A stretch of DNA of 64,000 nucleotides from Diphasiastrum complanatum (GCA_029204225.1 CM055092.1:26890320-26954319), one strand, 5' to 3'; shown: positions 14,167 to 25,439, numbered from the stretch's first letter. The notes: generated by a model from the sequence alone, not told the origin. A program made the numbers and translations.

Positions 14167-15456
14167 GTGGATATGACAAGGAGGACAAGGCAGCCAGAGC
14201 CTACGATCTGGCAGCGCTCAAGTACTGGGGTCCAACCACAGCCATCAATTTCCCGGTTTGATCATTCCTTAATCCCACAGTATCACTATCACTGTACTGC
14301 GTAATATATTAGTCTAACCACGCAACATTTCTATAGTTCTGATCTTGAAAGTACCTTAAGCATTCTCTTATGATAGTTGTTGTGATTTAATGGAGCAGCT
14401 GAGCAGCTATAAGCATGAGTTGGAAGAGATGCAGAACATGACTCGCCAAGAATATGTTCAATCACTGAGAAGGTCGACTCACTCTTCGGGCCTTTGATTT
14501 CAGTTTGCAGTAGTAGTTGGACTTATGGCCTGCATATTTCCAAATAGAGTGTAAGATGGTCTAGGGTTTTGCTGCTCTTAAACATTTTCAGAGTTAATTG
14601 CAGGAAGAGCAGCGGCTTTTCACGTGGTGCATCTGCGTACCGCGGAGTGACAAGGTCTGCCAGCCACCCAAGTGATCCCACCAAAGTGATTCCTTGGACT
14701 GTTATCTTATAATCTGGGGTCTTGCTCACAGATGATTAATGATTTATGCAGGCATCACCAGCAAGGAAGATGGCAAGCGCGGATTGGCAGAGTTGCAGGC
14801 AACAAAGATGTCTATCTGGGCACATTTGGTAAAACCAGTACTTTTCTCTATTTTCAATCCATTCGTTCTAAACGTTATGGATGACTCAATGGGCGAGGTA
14901 GAACCAAACACAGTGTATGCTTGAGGCGAGACGTTACTCTATGGCATGTGGGTTGCTTGTTTGATCCTTTCGTTAGCCAGAAAAGAAAAGACCTTAATCT
15001 GGCCTGTGGGTTGATGCAGCCACACAGGAGGAAGCAGCGGAGGCATATGACATCGCTGCGATCAAGTTCCGTGGAAATACTGCAGTCACGAATTTTGACA
15101 TCAATAGGTACGATCTCAAGCAAATTGGCTGCTCGACTCCAAGACTTTTGATCGGAGAAACTGCCAGGTCCAAGGCAGATTCTAACTGTAGAGAGAAGCA
15201 GGTATTTCATGGGATCAACGAGGCACCAACATGGCAATCACCTGGCTGCATCCATGGTCTGGCTGGATCGGATCAATCCAATGTTAGTGGGTCTTATCTC
15301 CAACTCCCTTCTCCAGGTCCTGCTGATTCGAAGCCCTCCCGCGATAATTCTACGGTCGGATCAATATCTCGTGCAGAATGTATGTTTTGTCCTCTACAAG
15401 GAAAGCCTATCACATCAGCCCATGTGCCCATCTTTGCAATCTGGAACGAATCTTAG
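14167..15456 (+). CDS. ANT/AIL-type double-AP2 transcription factor, 5' exons missing
   Basis: DNA-binding transcription factor of the AINTEGUMENTA/PLETHORA clade; known members act in the nucleus to sustain organ growth and meristem identity. Five exons read in frame: 14167-14255, 14399-14472, 14604-14654, 14752-14828, 15020-15456 (241 codons plus stop). Every internal border is GT-AG with matching phase. Exon 1 gives the end of AP2 domain 1 ([22 protein letters not shown]). The linker holds [24 protein letters not shown]2 domain 2 starts [17 protein letters not shown], continues [19 protein letters not shown] and YLGTF, and closes with [16 protein letters not shown] and NRYDLKQI. A tail of about 125 residues follows to a TAG. 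The first exon starts where ANT-clade genes normally splice after the tiny VYL microexon, yet neither that microexon nor the preceding W-T/EAHLWD exon is visible upstream. Either they are far away behind a very long intron or the locus is a 5'-truncated copy. The clade is firm; the exact paralogue is not (the end of domain 2 looks closest to AIL1). Confidence 0.87.
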
Positions 15457-17424
15457 CTTGTACTGTTGCTCCCAGGAGTAGGATTAGACGGATCGAGGCA
15501 GCTGAATTACACAGCTGCTTTCAATGTTCATTGGATCTATCGGTGCATGTCCAAGTCGTTCTATTCCACATGCACGTCATTGCTTGTGTGTGTAATTTAT
15601 TACAGATCCTAGCGAGTCCATGGAACACCATAAAAATATTGTTCTCTGGAGGGTGCATGTATGTGCTTCATGTCTGCGTCATACTGCTTTTCTCACAACT
15701 ATCAGGCATTCTAGTGAGACCTATTTTGTTATTGTGCTATTCCACAGAAAATAGATCAACAGAGTTACTTCTAATTTTATGAGCTGCATGATGCATTTCT
15801 TGTTCTCATTCCTCACTTTTTGGGCTCTTGCCCTCATCGCTTGCTTTTCTAGAATCTATCAGTTTTTTAGCCCATTAGCCTTATCTTTATCATAGACCTC
15901 ATCATCTTGCCCTTAATGGTCTACTACTTTGTGGTTGGAAGATTGCACATTTCTTTCCTAATGTTGGGTACTATTGTCCTAGGCATAACATCTATATTAC
16001 AATTTTGTGCAGCATTAGAGCTCTCATTTCAGATCTTCGTCCAATTTATGGCCAGCTGCTTTGTGCTAATTCATCCCATCTTGATTGCTACTTTTTGGCC
16101 TCCAATGCTTTGTAGTCAAGTTTTGAGCAAGCTAAAGTGGCTATTATTAAAGTTTTCCTTATTTTGTGTGAGAAATTAGGGATTCATTTTATGGGCTTTG
16201 CTTTTTATTGCTAGCCTTCATCATGATTGAGTTTGACCTTCGATTTTGCGTACGTTGAGTCATTGTACAGATGTATGAAAGCCTTTGTGGATATATGTTA
16301 GTGCATGTGACAGGCACCTAATCTAGGGTGCTGATCATGATGTGAGTAGGGATGTCGTAGGTCAATGCTATACAGCAATATGTTAATTATATTTGGACTT
16401 TCCAATTAGACTCCATGGGGAATGCAATCTACCTTGTTATCTCAAGTCTTATGTGCTACAAATAAGATTATTCTATCTTGTTTCATTCAATAAGGGGGGG
16501 CAATAGCGATGTCTTTCTTCATCCCCATTTCACACACAATTGTGCATAGTGGGTCTCTTGGCTTGCATTTTGAAACCTTTTTAGCCCTTTACAACATATT
16601 TTCCTTTCAAAGAGATGCAATTCTATTTTAGCCTTTCTAGTTGAAAGTTTATTATTTCAGAAAACCTTGTAGCACCCTTCATATTGAGTAAAATATTTAG
16701 TTATGATCAAAATTGCTTTGGATTTTCACCTTAAAAGCAAATACCCACCCTTCAAAACATAGGCTTGGTGGGCCTTTGTTCTCTCTCCTCTATTTGATAA
16801 CAACCATCATGATGTTCTCCCACCTAAAAATTCAAATCTAAAGCTCTCCTAAATGTATGGAGAATAATTATAGAGTACAAGATAAAGACAATATAGTTGA
16901 TTAATGAAAATGAACGATTTCATGAATACATCGTTGGATGGTAGACTAGTAATTTAATTATGTCAGATAACCAATATATATAGAGATGCATGATGAATTA
17001 CAATGGAGATGGAAGTGAAGGAGAAAGATCTCAACAAACGTATAATGCTAAGAAATTAAAATGCTCTATATGAGAAAAATATTTCCATGTTCATGATCTA
17101 GATTTTTGAAGCCTATTGATAAATGGTTGGCATTATATGAGCAAGAGAATAAAGAGATGTCCTTGGCTAGAAAGTGACAACAAACAATAGGCATAAGGGC
17201 CAAGATACAAGTTCACATTATCACTTGGGCTCTTCACTTAACCACCCAATGCACTATAGAGTGGATGGAGGACAAAGTACAAAAAGCAAAAGTAGAGCGA
17301 TAAATAATGTCATACATGGATTAGTGGGCATTCACAAGAGGGTTTGAAATAACCACATATCTTGTTCTAAGATGAAACAAATCACAACCTAACTATGATT
17401 AGTCTACAATTCCACATTCCAACA
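15457..17424. other. AP2 3' flank, then unannotated sequence
   Basis: The first several hundred bases should include the AP2 3' UTR; no clear AATAAA signal stands out. A hydrophobic 90-codon frame at 15907-16179 has no family resemblance. The last bases before 17424 (caattccacattccaaca) form the right edge of a Copia 5' LTR whose full extent is not recoverable. Confidence 0.4.
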
Positions 17425-17426
17425 GG

Positions 17427-17438
17427 TGGTATCAGAGC
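17427..17438 (+). other. Primer-binding site of Copia element C
   Basis: A perfect TGGTATCAGAGC, two bases after an LTR edge ending TTCCAACA (17424). Confidence 0.92.
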
Positions 17439-17484
17439 ATCAGCTCAATTAACTAAGAGATAGTCTATTTGAATTGCTGTCAGT

Positions 17485-17997
17485 ATGTCTCTTACCGGTA
17501 ACTCCTCATCTTCCAACAAAGTTAGAATCATTGACAAGTTTAATAAATTCAAGGAGCATACCTCTGATGAAAACAAACAATCAGACCTATTGATGGCTTA
17601 TAACAATAGCCATGACGATTACAATAGTTGGTACCTGGACACTGGCAAGACCCAACACATGACACTCCGACGAGAGTGGTTTACTAAGTACCAAACTAAT
17701 ATCAGAGATCAATTCATCTATCTCAGAAATTCAAGTATCATCCGCATTGAAGACAAAGGAACAACCAAGAATCTATTCAAGAATACTCTCTCTATTGAAG
17801 TTTTGAATCTTCACGTACCTCAGCTATCTAAGAACTTGTTGTCAATTTCTAAGATAACTAATGAGGGCTACACTGTCACTTTCTCATCTAAACAACGTAC
17901 AATCTTCGATGAAGATACTATTCTAAGTACCTACACCAGAGTCAGAAATGTATATGTATTATCTGACTCAGTTGCATTAGCTAATAGTTCAAATTAA
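17485..17997 (+). pseudogene. Copia element C gag end and protease
   Basis: A 170-residue open frame carries WYLDTGKTQHM, the Copia protease active-site motif (D-T-G, with K where A is usual), at about residues 50-60. It continues with RNSSIIRIEDKGT, LHVPQLSKNLLSISKITNEG and a TVTFSSK-type segment, the expected protease order. It begins only about 60 bp behind the PBS, so nearly all of gag and the zinc knuckle have been deleted upstream. Confidence 0.88.
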
Positions 17998-18239
17998 AAT
18001 GTAAATGATCATGCTATATTGTGGCATTATACTGTGGCATAGTTAATTTGAACACATGAATACAATATCACTTTCTTACATGCATTGTAATAATTTAGCT
18101 GATGGATTGTATTTCTCTCTTTCATAAGATAAGAAATTTTTTTTCTAGTGAATCTTGCATCTATGGCAAACACTCTAGAAGCAAATTTCCCAAATCACAT
18201 TCCATCAAAACATAACATGTATTAGATCTTTTAAATAGC

Positions 18240-19140
18240 TATCTTTGTGGTCCAATGCCAACTCCATCCTTAGGAGATGCAATTTAATTTATCACCTTCA
18301 TAGATGATTATTCTAGATGGTCTACAATCATGTTCATTAAGCACAAATCTGAAGTCTTTGAATGCAAGAAATTCAAGGCCATAGATGAGACTCAAACATC
18401 TACAAAGGTGAGAGCTCTCTGAACTGATGGTGGCAGCAAATACATCTCAAATGAGATGTCTAACTACCTAGTTGAGCACGACATTCAAAGACAATTTGCA
18501 ACTTCCTACATGCCTCAGCAAAATGGAATTTCCAAAAGGAAGAATCAAACGCTTCTCAACTCAGCTAGATCAATGCTACATCAATCGCACTTACTTGCAA
18601 AATTCTGGGCAGAAGCCACTGCCATAGTCTGTTATGTACAGAACAGATCCAACACTAAAGCCGTTAATAACAAGTCTCCTTATCGAGTATGGCATGGGCA
18701 CAAGCCTAGTGTCAGCCATTTAAAGGTCTTTGGTTGTATATGTTTTGTTCATGTTCCTAAAAAGCTTAGGAAGAAGCTGGATCATAGAACAAATAAATAC
18801 ATTTTCATTGACTATCCTGATGAACATAAAGCTTATAATCCATCCACCAATGTAGCATTTGTTGCTAGGGATGTTATCTTTAAAGAAGATACATTTCACG
18901 ACTTTAAACAACCATGGATAAATAACGTTGTGACATCTCATTCTATTTTATGCAATATTCAATCTTCTAGTCATGATGTTTCTTCTACTGAACTTGCAGC
19001 TACAACTACAGAAGCCGAGCAGTTGACAGTACCTGTCACCAGACCAGACCAAGCTAGCTCGAGCAGTGGAGAATTTCAAGAAGAAGCACTATCGCATTCT
19101 GGTCAACCGACTGTCCAAAGATCCTCATGGATGCGAATAG
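18240..19140 (+). pseudogene. Copia element C integrase and linker
   Basis: Broken frames at 18280-18455 give FIDDYSRWS-like and DGGSKYIS segments. The main frame 18456-19181 follows with HDIQRQFATSYMPQQNGISK, LLNSARSMLHQSHLLAKFWA, NKSPYRVWHGHKPSVSHL, KVFGCICFVHVPKKLRKKLD and ARDVIFKEDTFHDF. This is the catalytic core end, the C-terminal GKR-like region and the proline/serine-rich linker. The usual VERKN is changed to ISKRKN. A stop at about 18421 lies in the core. Confidence 0.9.
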
Positions 19141-19168
19141 TTCCTAAGAGGTATACACCTCAATTCTT

Positions 19169-19681
19169 ATGGAGACTCTAGCCAAAGCTATTAACTCTAA
19201 GGATGTTGTGAAGTGGCAAGAAGCTACAGAAATTGAGTACAACTCACTTTTGATGAACCAAATGGGGAAACTGGTCGACTTCCCCACTCACAAGAGAGTT
19301 ATCGACAACAAGTGCATCTTGAAGAAGAAGATAAACTTTGATGGTTCCATTTCAAAATGAAAAGCACGATTGGTGGCTAAAGGATTCACTCAAGTCCACA
19401 AGCTACACAAGGCGATCTATGGCTTGAAACATGCCGCAAGGGCTTGGTTCGAAAGAATCAATGCTTATCTTATTCAATTGGGTTTTGCAAATAATTTAGA
19501 TGACTCTAATGTTTATTCCAAGCATATAGGTGTCCATTCAGTTCATATAGCTTCTTACGTAGATGATACATTTTCTAATGACACTTCTTTATTGCACACT
19601 ACTGAGAGTGATCTGTCAAAAGAATTTGACATGATTGATCTAGGTGTTGTTCATTCTTTGTTAGGAATACACATTACTTGA
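19169..19681 (+). pseudogene. Copia element C reverse transcriptase, internally deleted
   Basis: The frame from 19169 gives the start of RT (VVKWQEATEIEYNSLL; VIDNKCILKKKI). After a TGA at 19358 it resumes with ARLVAKGFTQV at 19370, which is fused directly to HKLHKAIYGLKHAARAWF. The segment normally between them, containing ET(F/Y)APV, DVKTAFL and EIYM.QP, is gone. The active-site motif is retained as SYVDDTF at about 19555-19575, and LGIHIT closes the piece. Confidence 0.9.
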
Positions 19682-19687
19682 AATAGA

Positions 19688-20535
19688 TTGCAAAAGAAAA
19701 TCTATCTTAGCCAACAGAAATATCTAGAAAATATTCTAAAAAAATTTCATATGTCTAATTGCAAACCGATTGACACACCAATGGATCCAAGTATAGTATT
19801 GACTAATTTTTCTTGTGTTAATTTCGAAAGCGAAGTACTTGACTTAGCGAAGTACCCTTATCATTCACTTATAAGATCTTTAATGTATGCCATGTTGTGC
19901 ACCAAACCAGATCTAGCATACACTGTTAGCACGTCAAGTCAATGCTAGGATCTCTCATTGGAAAGCATTAAAGAGAGTGATGAAGTACATTCAAGAAATT
20001 CTAGATCACATTTTATGTTATAATGGAAATGATATCGACCCACTCGTCCTACGAGACTACTCCGACTCAGGTTGGGGAGGAGCAATCTCTACTAGAAAAT
20101 TTATTGCCAGATTCTATTTCTATCTGGCAGGGAGACTAATTTCGTGAAATTCAAAAAAGTAGAAATCTATCGCACTTTCTTCAACCAAGGCAAAGTACAT
20201 CACAACATGTCAAGCTTCAAAAGAAGCTATATGGATCAGGTTACTACTACTTGACTTACATCACACTCAGTTTCATCCAACCACCATTTTATGTGACAAC
20301 TTGAGTTGTATTTCACGGGCTCTGAATTCCAGAGTTCATGGCAGGTCTAAGCACAAAGAAATCCAATATTATTTCATTTGGAGAAAAAAAAAATCCAGGA
20401 CAAGTGACTCTTCAATACTGCTCCACAACAGAAATGATTGCAAACATATTCACCAAAGCACTTTCTAGAATCAAGCATCAAAAGTTTTTCAGTATGTTAA
20501 ACCTGACGAAGACACCAAGGCACCAACCGTGACCT
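19688..20535 (+). pseudogene. Copia element C connection and RNase H
   Basis: QKKIYLSQQKYLENILKKF, SNCKPIDTPMDP and YPYHSLIRSLMYAML are followed by several broken frames. Recognisable RNase H pieces end in STTEMIANIFTKALSRIKHQ and KFFSMLNL at 20430-20510, the conserved end of Copia pol. The last stop is at 20530-20532. Confidence 0.88.
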
Positions 20536-20536
20536 T

Positions 20537-20545
20537 AAGGGGGAC
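20537..20545 (+). other. Polypurine tract of Copia element C
   Basis: AAGGGGGAC lies directly before the TGTTGGAA start of the 3' LTR; this is the plus-strand priming site. Confidence 0.88.
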
Positions 20546-21952
20546 TGTTGGAAATTGAGCCCACAGTTTTCTCCTTGGTGAATACTATTTTCTACTTCAA
20601 GATTCTTTCTACACATTTATGATCACTAATCTAGGGTCAGATAAAACCTCTTTTGGTTCTATGTCTACTCATCTGATACCTGCAGGAATCACAGAATTCA
20701 AACAACCGAACTATTCAAAGGACGACTATGTCAGGCTTCCGACGATCTTCATCCATGGATCAAAGACTAAAGGATAACCATTTCTGTTTTTTTCACATTT
20801 GAATATCAAGCTCAAGAATTTGAAAAACATTGAAGACCTGGCCATCTTCAACAACTTCAACAAATCAATGTATTCTATAAGTATATATAAATACACTATT
20901 TTTTTTGCAACAATATGCAGAAATGACTAATTGTTGCACAGTTCGCATTTTTTCCAACTCCCAAAAAATGCAACAAATTTTCGACAGTTTCTTTTTTTCA
21001 AATAATTCGAAGAAGTGAACTTTTGTCGGCTTTTTCGCATTTTTTCCAACTCCTGAAAAATGCGAAGAAGTGATCCTTTGTCAGATTTTTTGCATTTTTC
21101 CCAACTCTTGAAGAATGCGACAATTTTTTGACAATGAATTCTTTTTAAGTAATTCGAAGAAGTGAACTTTTTGTCGACTTTTTGCATTTTCCCAAAATGT
21201 GAAAAATGCGAAGGGTGTTTATTTCGACGAGAGACGTCTCTAGCTAGAGTCCCAAAAAATACGAAGTATGCGACATTCTTGTCCACGTCAATGATCTCAA
21301 GTTGTCTGACCCATATACACCTATTTAGATGTCGTTGTACTCTAAATATTTGCAAAGTACACGACCAAGTACTTAGTTAATGCTAAACTAGTTTTGTAAT
21401 TATGGATTAGTTAACGATTCTTGTTAATACAAAGAGACAACTATAAGTACATCTTCAGCATGTATCAATTTTAGATACTCCATGTTGCAAACTTATTCAA
21501 CAGTCGAGAAATTTATTTAGCATCTTGGTTACGTCTGCATTCTGGCTGTAACACTCTGCATTGTTCAAAATATAGAAGCGACACATTTCCATATGTGTCT
21601 AACGTAGATGTATGCATGTTGTGATTTGATTACACTTTAGTACTGCATGCTTACGGTCGTTCACTCACTCTGATCAAGACACAGACGTCTACGACTCCTT
21701 AGTTTCTGATCAAACGATGACTGTCTATGACGCTTGAGGAATAGCATTATCACACTGCACTATCACATTTTAAAATTTCTAAACTTAATTTCATGCCTGA
21801 AAACTGACTCATAGTAATTCCGCAACCTATCTAATCTCTTTAGGTGGACTGTACTCATTCATTTGTCTGAGTACGAACTATTTCACGGTTCTGTTGCGAT
21901 CGGGAGTTGTTCCGCACTCTATTTCTCTCTCCTGCAATTCCGCATTCCAACA
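20546..21952 (+). mobile_element. 3' LTR region of Copia element C
   Basis: It begins TGTTGGAAATTG right after the polypurine tract. A TATA-like motif (TATATAAATA) lies at 20884-20893. At 21935-21952 the sequence caattccgcattccaaca matches the last 18 bases of the 5' LTR edge (17407-17424) with one difference. If this is a single LTR it is about 1.4 kb. The 5' copy is not recognisable beyond its last 18 bases, so this stretch may instead be a composite of two LTRs. Confidence 0.6.
20938..21215. repeat. Degenerate tandem repeat with hairpin units
   Basis: Three to four copies of a unit of about 70-110 bp built around 'gcattttttccaactcc' followed by 'aaaaaatgc', each self-complementary, joined by 'aattcgaagaagtgaac'. 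Minus-strand frames across it are repetitive and not a real protein. Confidence 0.75.
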
Positions 21953-22082
21953 TAGAAAGTATCATTGTATTCTCTTTTTATTGGAGAATTCATCTCTTTT
22001 GATTCTATGTCCACCTGCGTATTAATATGAAAATTGGCCACAATTGCCAAATAAACAAATATGACCAAATTGATCAAACTAG

Positions 22083-22753
22083 TTGAAATCTCTCACAATA
22101 TTTTTCTCAAATCAAATAAACACAAATTTCATATTGGATTCTCAAAGTAAAGTTGGTCTTATTGCAGACAAGCTGAATGAATACAATTACTACTTGTGGA
22201 AATTTAAGATGAAGACCTTGCTAATCGCCAACGAGCTGTGGGATGTTGTCACAGGTACAAAAGTGAAACTTGAAGATGACATAGTCGACTCAAAATGAAA
22301 ATCGAAGGACGGTAAAGCTTCGCGTTTATTATTCTCAATATATCAGACACTCAGATTAGCCACATAGCTAAAGCTCAAACTTCGAAAGAAGTATGGGACA
22401 TCTTGAGCTCACTATATGACGTGAGGGACGTAACTTTCAAGTTACATCTACGAAGAAAATTCCTCTCACTCAAGATGTCGAATGGTGATTCACTTCAGAA
22501 TCACGTTAACCAGTTTAAGAATCTCTTGCAATAGATGGTCGTTGTCGGATCAGTCATAGATGATCAAGTTATGACATGGCTTTCAAGCTTGCTCTGTACA
22601 TATGAGAATTGGGTGATGATTATATTGACACACTCAAATTTAACTCTCACAAGAGTTATCACTATGTTGCTACAAGAAGATAATCGAAGAAGTCAAGAAA
22701 CTTCGTCGATTTTATCATCTCATGCTCTATATGTCAACAAAGGCTCAAAATGA
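22083..22753 (+). pseudogene. Copia gag remnant (element B, family A relative)
   Basis: LNEYNYYLWKFKMKTLL and NELWDVVTG give the N-terminal gag domain. Broken frames then give ISHIAKAQTSKEVWDILSSL and LHLRRKFLSLKMSNGD, and 22535-22753 gives MVVVGSVIDDQ and NWVMIILTHSNLTLTR. It is the same lineage as the minus-strand gag at 9440-9990. A TGA at 22296 and a TAG at 22532 interrupt the frame. Confidence 0.88.
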
Positions 22754-22779
22754 CAGAAGCAGAAAAGCTCTAAACAGTC

Positions 22780-23531
22780 TGCATCAAATTAGAAACCGAC
22801 GCATAGTCCAGAACAATTATCAAATCCACAATCGAAGAAGAAAATGTTTTGTAAGTATTGCAAGCACACTAATCATGAGATCCAAAATTGCAAGGTACTC
22901 AAAGCAAAGAACGGCAGTAAGCAATCTGATCAACAGGCATCGACATGGACGAAGGAGCATTTATGGTCAAAGACCAAAAAACATTATTGGATTATTTTTG
23001 GTTTATGGATTCTGGAGCTACTCAACATATGACCAGTCATCGTGAGCATTTTCACTCTTATATGCCTTACAATACAAAGAAGTACGTTCATCTTGGCAAT
23101 GATAACACTCACACTATTGAAGGTGAAGGCACTATAAGATTGAAATTCTAGCATGATCGATTCAAACTATTATCAAATGTTTTGTACGTACCTAAACTCT
23201 CTACGAATATGTTATCAGTAAGTAGAATCACTGATCTAGGTCATAAGATAGAGTTTGAGTCTGATCAATGCCGAATTAGCGATAGGACAAGTAAGGTCCT
23301 TGCACTCGGCAAGAGGCATGGATACTTATATTAATTGGCACATTGTTATTCTGATCTAGTCAAGCCTTGAAAACTTCTATTCTTGTCAATAAAGCATTAC
23401 TATGCCATCATCGATTAGGAGACTTGAATCATACATTTGTTTCATACATGTCTAAACAATCCCTAATACTTGATCTCGACTATCCATCCGATAAAGTCGA
23501 CCTCCCTGTCTCTCATAGTTGCATGCTTATC
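22780..23531 (+). pseudogene. Copia zinc knuckle, protease and pre-integrase (element B)
   Basis: MFCKYCKHTNHEIQNC is an intact CX2CX4HX4C knuckle (22844 onward). WFMDSGATQHMTSHREHF follows at about 23000, then YVPKLSTNMLSVSRITDLG and, after stops, LVNKALLCHHRLGDLNH. The coding match ends at about 23530, where the LTR of the minus-strand element D begins. Integrase and everything after it are absent. Confidence 0.88.
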
Positions 23532-23535
23532 CACA

Positions 23536-23816
23536 TGTGTGAATGGTAACTTGACATGTGTGAGTAATAACTCATTCACATGGAAGTGTAATCTAGTTAC
23601 ATAAAGTTTGACCAAAATGACCAATTTCAAGATTCTACTCAAAGGTCAATTTCACACTTGTGTAGATCTAGCTAAAATCAGTCTAACTTAATAAAAGTGA
23701 CTTATGTACATTCTTTCACATGTGGGAACAGGCTCCACATGTGTGAGATCTCAGTATGAACATAGATCTTAACATTAACATGCTACATTAACCAAGTTGG
23801 AAGTACAATTTTAACA
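23536..23816 (-). mobile_element. Short 3' LTR of Copia element D
   Basis: On the minus strand a purine-rich tract at 23833-23817 (gaattgaggaggag) is followed by TGTTAAAATTGT, a polypurine-tract and LTR-start arrangement. The LTR would be about 280 bp and contains several 'cacatgtg' palindromes. The far edge is inferred from the TG at about 23536, where element B sequence stops. Confidence 0.6.
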
Positions 23817-24007
23817 CTCCTCCTCAATTCTAACTTGGTAAATCCAATGTACATCTATCTACAGTTCCAAGAGCAAATATCTAGCTACAAATAAGAAATA
23901 AAATTGAGACTCCAATAGATAATGATGTCCATGAATAATCTTTCACCATCTCTTAAAGGATCTCTTACAATACGTGACAAAATTTTAACAAGTGATGCAA
24001 AGAGAAA

Positions 24008-24781
24008 CTATGCATCATGCCAAGCCTTGAATTCCAAGGCATTTTGTGCACTTGATGGTATGTCCATTGAACTTATGAGTGCATTAGAAGTGTTGAGCTT
24101 ATAAAACCAAGCTCTTGATGAATCTTTGATCCCATAAGGACTCTTTTGCAAAAAACATACTTTGTCTTCAATTTTCTCCCTGATGAAGCACCTTGATTGC
24201 CTCATGAAGATCTCCTCCTCCAAGTAGCCATTGCCATTGAAGAAGGCTTTAGTTACTCCTTGTGATTTGATAACATCTTCAAAGAAAACAGGTTCATCAA
24301 GCATTGAAGTCATCAAAGTGTAGGATGTGTATGGTTGAGTGACTTCTCCTTGTATACCTTTGCCAAGATAAGTGAGCCTTGAAGGCTCGACCCTTGCAAT
24401 TGAGGATCTCCTTGGAGCTCTTGTATCTTGAGGTGGATCCTCAAGATTCTGATCATTTTGTTGCTCCTCTCTCCTTGGAACTCTTGGATCTTGAGGTGGA
24501 TCCTCAAGATCTTGATCACTTTGATGCTCCTCCTCAAAACTTGCAAGATCTTTGACATCAAGATCATATGTTGTCCTCCCATTCACATAAGTATCCTTTG
24601 AACTTGGTATTCCATCCTCCACCTTGGCACACTTGACTTGGTATTTAATGGTTGTTATAGTCTTCTTTTTGCCTTTGATTGAGAAGCTTTCATTCTCATC
24701 ATCATCATGTAAGTTCAAGGAACCAATCCTCTTCCTCACATATTGCATTCTACTCTCCTCGGCTACAAGCACACTATGCAA
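24008..24781 (-). pseudogene. Element D: gag end fused to RT fragments
   Basis: One 257-residue open frame on the minus strand. It starts with the end of a UBN2-type gag (HSVLVAEESRMQYVRKRIG, SLNLHDDDENESF), passes straight into an IN-RT linker containing a duplicated 21-residue acidic block, then RT pieces: SRLTYLGKG, a gap, AFFNGNGYLEEEIFMRQ, then VCFLQKSPYGIKDSSRAWF. Protease, integrase and the RT core with YVDD are all missing, yet the frame stays open. This looks like a deletion derivative rather than random decay. Expression is unknown. Confidence 0.82.
24411..24536. repeat. 63-bp tandem duplication inside element D frame
   Basis: 'cttggagctcttgtatcttg' at 24411 recurs as 'cttggaactcttggatcttg' 63 bp on, in both cases followed by 'aggtggatcctcaagat'. 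It encodes two acidic blocks (DQDLEDPPQDPRVPRR and DQ/NDQNLEDPPQDTRAPRR types) without changing frame. Confidence 0.9.
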
Positions 24782-24825
24782 CTTGTTAGTGGATGGTAAA
24801 ATGTCTTGAATGGCAAAATTCTGAA

Positions 24826-25190
24826 CTAGATTGGAGAACTCATCTCCCCAAGACCATCAAGGATAATCTGAACAAGCTCATTGTCATGAATTTTGTCACC
24901 TATGCAAGGTAGCTCCTTGTTGAGTGACTTAATTCTAAGCACATATTCTTGTACTCTTTCACCACTTCCTCTCATACTTTGCAAGATCCGATTCTTAAGC
25001 ATAAGCACTCTTGAAGTGCTCTTAGGTTCATATATTGCCTTCAAGGAGTCCCAAGCCTCCTTGGATGAAGTACAAAATGCAACCACAACAAGAAGATCAT
25101 TACTAACATTCATTTTCAAACAGTGAAGTGCTAGTCTTGCCCTCCTCTTGTATTTTACTTGTTCTTGACCTCCTTGAGGTTCTTCCTCAC
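24826..25190 (-). pseudogene. Copia gag, UBN2 domain (element D)
   Basis: Minus strand: KMNVSNDLLVVV, SSKEAWDSLKAIYEPKST, LMLKNRILQSMRGSGERVQE and DNELVQIILDGL. This is the canonical gag-polypeptide region of Copia elements. It precedes the frame at 24008-24781 in the same orientation. A frameshift at about 24840 separates the two. Confidence 0.9.
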
Positions 25191-25439
25191 TCCAAGAACA
25201 ATATCATAGAGGTCATGGATCAGAAATATTATGATTGTTTATTTTGTAGAGTGACTCCAGTTGCACCCACTAGAAGCCCCATCAAAATATAGACAAAAAA
25301 AATTGTATAGATGTACCAACTTTTTGAACTTCTTGATGGTTCAAATATATCAATCGTTTCTCATCCAATTCTTGTAATACATTAGATTTTGAATGTATAT
25401 TTATCTCCAAAATCATGAGCTAAATATATTTTCACTTCC

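Noticed and set aside
15907-16179. 90-codon hydrophobic frame, possible membrane protein
   Set aside because: T-rich DNA gives hydrophobic residues by composition; no homology, promoter or splice context.
20927-21355. 142-codon minus-strand frame with repeated SWKK and KFTSSNYLK segments
   Set aside because: The repetition mirrors the hairpin tandem repeat in the LTR; not a plausible protein.
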